From Sphagnum compactum (Eukaryota > Bryophyta > Sphagnopsida > Sphagnales), in NCBI GenBank assembly GCA_965153455.1, contig OZ234503.1, forward strand, positions 7,966,157-8,030,156: a stretch of 64,000 nucleotides of DNA, given 5' to 3'. Below, one piece after another: positions 59,790 through 64,000 of this stretch. The translations under genes and the position numbers were made by a program. Position 1 is the stretch's first letter; each line of letters starts with the position of its first letter. The notes under the pieces were generated by a model, which worked only from the letters and a program-made list of their open reading frames with translations, was not told where the DNA came from and did not search any database.

Positions 59790-60040
59790 AGGGGCTATGC
59801 TATGGGGGCTATATGGGCTAGGAGGCTAGGGGGCTATGGGTATAGGGACTGTATGGATTATACACTATTTGGTATTGGTTATATGGCTATTGGGTACTGG
59901 TTACACGACTATGGCTATTAGTTATGGCTAGTGGTTATTAATTATATGGCTATTGGTTATGGGTATCGGGTACCGGTTATGGGCATTGGTTATATGGCTA
60001 TTGATTAATGGCAATATGGATATTGGTCAAATGGCTATGG
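59790..60040. repeat. Degenerate short tandem repeat (unit ~12-17 bp, 'ggttatatggctatt')
   Basis: Many variants of 'ggctattggttatgg', 'ggttatatggctatt' and 'ggctaggaggctaggg' follow one another. The plus strand translation of the left part is Gly/Tyr-rich only because of the repeat, so I do not call a protein. Confidence 0.75.
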
Positions 60041-61980
60041 GCAAACATGTGGCAACAGATGAAAAAAGATTGCAAAGAAAGTAAAAAGACTTGCAAAAAG
60101 TTAAGTTCTTCAATAAAACAATAAAATAACTCCTCTTCCTCTTGCATACCTTGACCTACTAGAACCATGCTTCCTAAGCTATAGTTAAACCTCACCTTCT
60201 AAAAACCCAGCAAAAATGGGGCATTCTTGCAAAGCTCAAATCTCCTAACATTCGTGCAAGCTCCTTAGGGCATTGTTGGTTATTCAACAAAAGCTCTTTT
60301 AGGCTTGCGTTGGTTTCTAATAAATGTCACCTTCTTTGCCCAATGTGTGAATTCCAAACTCGGTGCAAACTCCTACTTTGTAACTAGCATCAACACTCAA
60401 AGAAAAAGAGAGCAATGAGACAAAGAAAAAACGAGAAGGAGCTTATGCAAGATGAAGCCAAAACTAGAAAATCTCTGCACATGTTTTATCAAAATCAAGA
60501 TAAGATTTATATTGGACCACCACAAAGAGCTTCTGCAAGATGGGAAAGAAATCTCAGCTTTCCATCAGTCCAGATTCATATAAGATAACCATAACACACA
60601 CACCACCACTAGAAAATTTTGTTTGGATGGGTGCGTGGGTTTTCAGCAATGCCCTAAATAGCATATGTGCCACCTCAACAGCCATGAAAAGAGATGTCCA
60701 TTTGGGTACAATGGGACTACTTACTAGGTCTTCTTTAGTTCTTAGGATTCCTCATGATCTTGGGGGCACCCACCCATGATTTCATGCTTTTACCCCACTT
60801 GCACAGAAAGTCATGTTGACTATACCGAGTAGTGAGGCAAAAATAGCCCAAAAAAGAAGTGCAAAGCCACTTCACGAAAGAGCACAAGTATTATAAAAGA
60901 GCACTATATGAAAGGAAGCCAAAATTGTGGTCGTGCGAACATGAAAATTCTTTTTTGAGCGACTATTAAGGGGATTCAAGGGCCAAGGACTCTTAGAGGT
61001 GGAACAATTTCCTACTAATTTGTCCCGGACCCATTTGTCCAGTCAAACCTCACAATCACTTAGCAGCCACCACGGCAGAATAACAAAGAAATTGTCAACA
61101 GAAGCAGCTGCTTGCTGCTCCTCTCAACTATTCTTGTTTTGCCAATGATAAACTTAGTGAAAATAAACCTATTCTTGTATATCTAATGAATGATCGAGTT
61201 GGGGAAAATAGCAACTATTATTTCTGGTTGTTCATGATATGCTTGGGAAACTCCATTTTGAGGAATTTTACATCTTTGGAGAAAATACATAGTTTTGCCT
61301 AATATTTTTTAATCAACCGTTGCAAGAAGAGTAGCCGGCTCTGTCCCCACACTTGCAGCAAAATGCGGCCCAAAGTAAGGAAGTGACTGCAAAAGGTAGT
61401 CACTCGTGTTCGAAGACTTCCTCCCTTTTGGCCCTACCGTGTAGGAAAGTAGAATTATTCGGTTGACAAATCCAGTGAGTTTTTCTTCAAAATTGTTTAC
61501 GTGATTTTTGGAAGGATTCTCAGTGAAAGTTGGGGTTTGCCAAAATTTGATAAAGCTTTATTTAAAACAGTTCTCAAATCTGCAAAAAACCAAATTAGTT
61601 TTGCCAAATCCACTTGGAACTTATTCAATCTGGCAATCCAATTAGTTTGTGAAACCAGTGAGGGTTTATTTCATTTGGAAATTTCCAGAGTAGTTTGCAA
61701 TCCCAAAGAGTGTAGTCAACAGAATTTGGCTTTTGTTGCTGACTTTGAAGGATTTCTCAGGGAAGATTTTGCAGCAGGATTGAAGTTACTGCAAATGGGG
61801 ATGATGTTTGCAAAGGATTTAAACTCAAAAATCAGTTGGATTTAATCCAAATTAGTTTACGAATCCAGTGGGTTCTAATTAATTTTGGCAATGGATTAGT
61901 TTGGCAACTCCAGTGTGATTTCGAAGGATTTGCAATGAGATTTGTGGTGTTTCAGAAGCACAAAACCCTCCTAATTTCTT
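60041..61980. other. Intergenic DNA
   Basis: No gene supported. The frame at 61501-61845 (114 codons) has a plain amino-acid composition but no recognisable domain, and no splice-linked partners were found. Confidence 0.4.
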
Positions 61981-62190
61981 AGGACTGAGCCATGGAGGAA
62001 TATTTGTCCATCATATTAATTAATTAATTTTTGAGATTTGGTGTCCAAATTATTTTTTTTCAAAAGATTCTTGATTTTCCTTCCCAAGAAAATTGTTCAT
62101 TGACTTTTAAAAAGGTTTTTTTTTAAAAATTTCAACATTCCTTCAAATAATATAATTAGTGTGGGAAGCTACCACGGTCCTACGGTACAT
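61981..62190. mobile_element. Possible diverged relative of the 10802-11003 MITE
   Basis: The right part 'aataatataattagtgt' (about 62147-62162) is shared with 10965-10981 of the clean MITE, and both have 'ttaattaatttt' near the left end. The terminal inverted repeats here are poorly preserved (a shared 'taggac' core only), so this is a tentative call. Confidence 0.3.
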
Positions 62191-63439
62191 TAGTAAACTA
62201 ATACTGAAACGCATCTCTGTATAACAACAAAGCGCGTCAAAATGTCAAGAATCTTGGGTTTGAAATTTCTGGTCTTGAAGCAAGAATTTGTCAGGACTTG
62301 GAAAAATAGTAAATTAACAAGGGAATCCCAAATTGCGGAAGAGTAGTACACATCTGCAACCAAGGATTTGAAAGAATGGGTTGAGTGGAGCCCGGTGCTC
62401 CTGATTCTCTGGACTCGGAATTCAATCTCTCTCTCTCTTGTGCTAAAAAATCCAATCAGATGGCTTTTTTGGTACATACTAGGCTACCTAAATTTTTATG
62501 TTTTTTTTTCTCTCTTTTGGTGAGCACAATTGGACTCCCTTTTTTTTAAAAATTAATTTTGTGATGTAGTCACACTGGCAACCATCCATAAGAGGATTTA
62601 GCCAGGTTTTGGCTACAGGACAAATATGAAGCTAAAAAGTTTTTAAGAATCCTGCTACTTTTTGGCTACCTGTAGGACCATAGAGTTAAATGTGGTGATC
62701 TCAAATTTTTTTTCCCCCGCTATTTTTCTGGTGAAATTTTTGAAAAGTTTTTTAAAAAAACCCTTTGAAAGGGTTGCAACCAGTGTTGGTCTGGTATCAG
62801 GAAAATGTCGGGTATAAACCTGGGTATGCACTAGGGTATAGAGGAACCTACTAGTCGGTCATCAAGTTACCAGTAAAAAGGTTGAGAACCTAGTTGTCGG
62901 TTCTTGATGAAAGTGATGCGGTATGATTAACTGAACATGCAGGTTTAGGGCTTTGCAAAACCTGTGTGATATCAAGGCCTAGCCATTTGTGTGGAGCTCT
63001 AATAAGAAGAAATTGGTATCAATTAGGTTAGAGATACATGTTTGTGAGTGCCTCCTTTGGAGTTGGTGGCATAGATTTGATGCATCTAGGAGCCATTCGT
63101 CGTGAGCTTTCATTTGTCGTCACAAAGAAAAGCTATATAATAAGAGGTGAGATTTCTTAACTAACTTTGCATTTTTCTTCTATTAGTTTTTTTCATGCTT
63201 ACAACGCGTTTATTGCTCATCATGTTTTTCAGTGTTTTTTGTGTTCTTCATGTTGTGGTTTTTTGAGTCATCTTTGGAGATGGATGCTTTTGAGTTGTTG
63301 GATTCTCATGCAGATAAGCTTGCCATTGTAATGCCTCATAATTTGGTTGTGAACAAGCTTAAAAGATCTATATTATTGGAGGAAGTGTTGCAAGTTCAAG
63401 TGTAGTTGATGAAGAATGACAAGCTAAAGAACAAGCACT
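62191..63439. other. Intergenic DNA
   Basis: No gene supported. A short CT run lies near 62427-62440. The part after 63280 ('MDAFELLDSHADKLAIV') may be the decayed upstream end of the hAT-like pseudogene that follows. Confidence 0.35.
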
Positions 63440-64000
63440 TTGAAAGGACTGATTGACACAGCCCACTGCCAACCAATTTTTTTGGATTCTATGGCATCAT
63501 GTAACAAAGTCATTCACTTTCTTTGTGTTGAATAACAATAACAACAAGGTTGATGTACAAGGAGTGCAACTCATGAGGTCTATGACGTGTCACTCTTTTG
63601 AAAATTCAGATGCAAGTTCTCAGAGTTCAACCAAGTCTCAAAAAGGTTTCATAACTTACAATCTTGAACATGACATCACAGCCATGAAAAAACATGTTAC
63701 AAATGAACATGGCCCAGACTTGGTGAAATACATGGTGCACAAAATTGGTTTAGAAAGCAAAAGATAGTAGTAAGAGACAAAAATATAAGAATAGGGCATC
63801 TATTACACCTATAACCATCATTAAATTTTTTTGAGGTGTGAATCCTTACAAAAAAATTAACCCAATTCAAATGGGGTTCATTGAAGATCTTGTTTTAATG
63901 ATTGCTAAGGGCTACATGCCATTGTCTATTTTGCAAAGCCCTTGGTTGAGGTGAACGGTGTTGCATCTTTGTGGTCAAGTTTGGTTTACTTCTCGTAACA
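63440..64000 (+). pseudogene. Decayed hAT-family (BED zinc finger) transposase, truncated by window edge
   Basis: Plus-strand translation gives fragments in the order expected for plant hAT-like transposases. A BED-type N-terminal region comes first ('FFWILWHHVTKSF', then 'GFITYNLEHDITAMKKHVTN', the His-bearing half of a zinc-finger-like motif). From about 63870 it reads 'GFIEDLVLMIAKGYMPLSIL' and then 'QSPWLR', a stop, 'TVLHLCGQVWFTSR', which matches the common plant pattern of 'EDLVL.I.KGY.PLS' followed by 'WLRR' and 'V.FPSR'. A TGA replaces the codon after 'PWLR', and a TAG pair ends the frame at 63765, so the gene is broken. The catalytic RNase H-like core would lie beyond the window. Family assignment is by motif memory only. 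Confidence 0.6.

Noticed and set aside
1-64000. Plastid, mitochondrial, or viral insertions and retrotransposon polymerase genes
   Set aside because: I looked for reverse transcriptase (YxDD), integrase and organelle gene motifs in the longer frames and saw none that I could support. Diverged LTR-like phrases alone are not enough for a call.

Overview
This window looks like nuclear DNA from a land plant. The evidence is spliced genes with GT..AG introns, a chloroplast-type BFN/UVR protein, a Rubisco activase-like AAA+ protein, a GDSL esterase, a FAS1 protein with a GPI-type tail, teloboxes (AAACCCTAA type), and long AT-rich intergenic DNA with decayed transposons and minisatellites. Introns are compact (roughly 80-900 nt) and gene density is low (five confident genes in 64 kb). 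That would fit a bryophyte or lycophyte better than a conifer or a large angiosperm genome, but I cannot name the species from sequence alone. I see no bacterial operons, CRISPR arrays, rRNA or convincing tRNA genes.

Layout. 1-8165: intergenic, with a ~35-bp minisatellite (655-1420) and a three-copy ~140-bp tandem repeat (4987-5395). 8166-9359 (-): intronless-CDS BFN/UVR gene, preceded by a probable 77-nt 5'UTR intron and, about 0.7 kb further upstream, a five-copy ~100-bp array (10164-10665) and a clean MITE with 26-bp terminal inverted repeats (10802-11003). 11007-18914: intergenic, with a long near-perfect hairpin (14785-15005). 18915-20114 (-): His-rich FAS1 protein. 24310-26339 (+): five-exon GDSL esterase/lipase. 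28568-30935 (+): seven-exon AP-3 complex sigma subunit. 31795-36733 (-): Rubisco activase-like gene (AT1G73110-type), convergent with AP-3 sigma and assembled here exon by exon. 36734-38880: flank with fragmentary coding-like sequence. 38900-63400: almost gene-free AT-rich DNA with several tandem repeats. 63440-64000: a decayed hAT-type transposase that runs off the right edge.

The genes do not form a pathway. They are ordinary, functionally unrelated plant genes: chloroplast (BFN, activase-like), endomembrane trafficking (AP-3 sigma) and cell surface or secreted (FAS1, GDSL). The most interesting structures are inside the activase-like gene: an internal ~160-bp duplication that copies two exon edges into an intron, a tandem array that repeats a 5' splice site, and a phase gap that calls for a 7- or 10-nt microexon. 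The intergenic foldback and MITE-like families come next. I did not find evidence of a novel multi-gene system.
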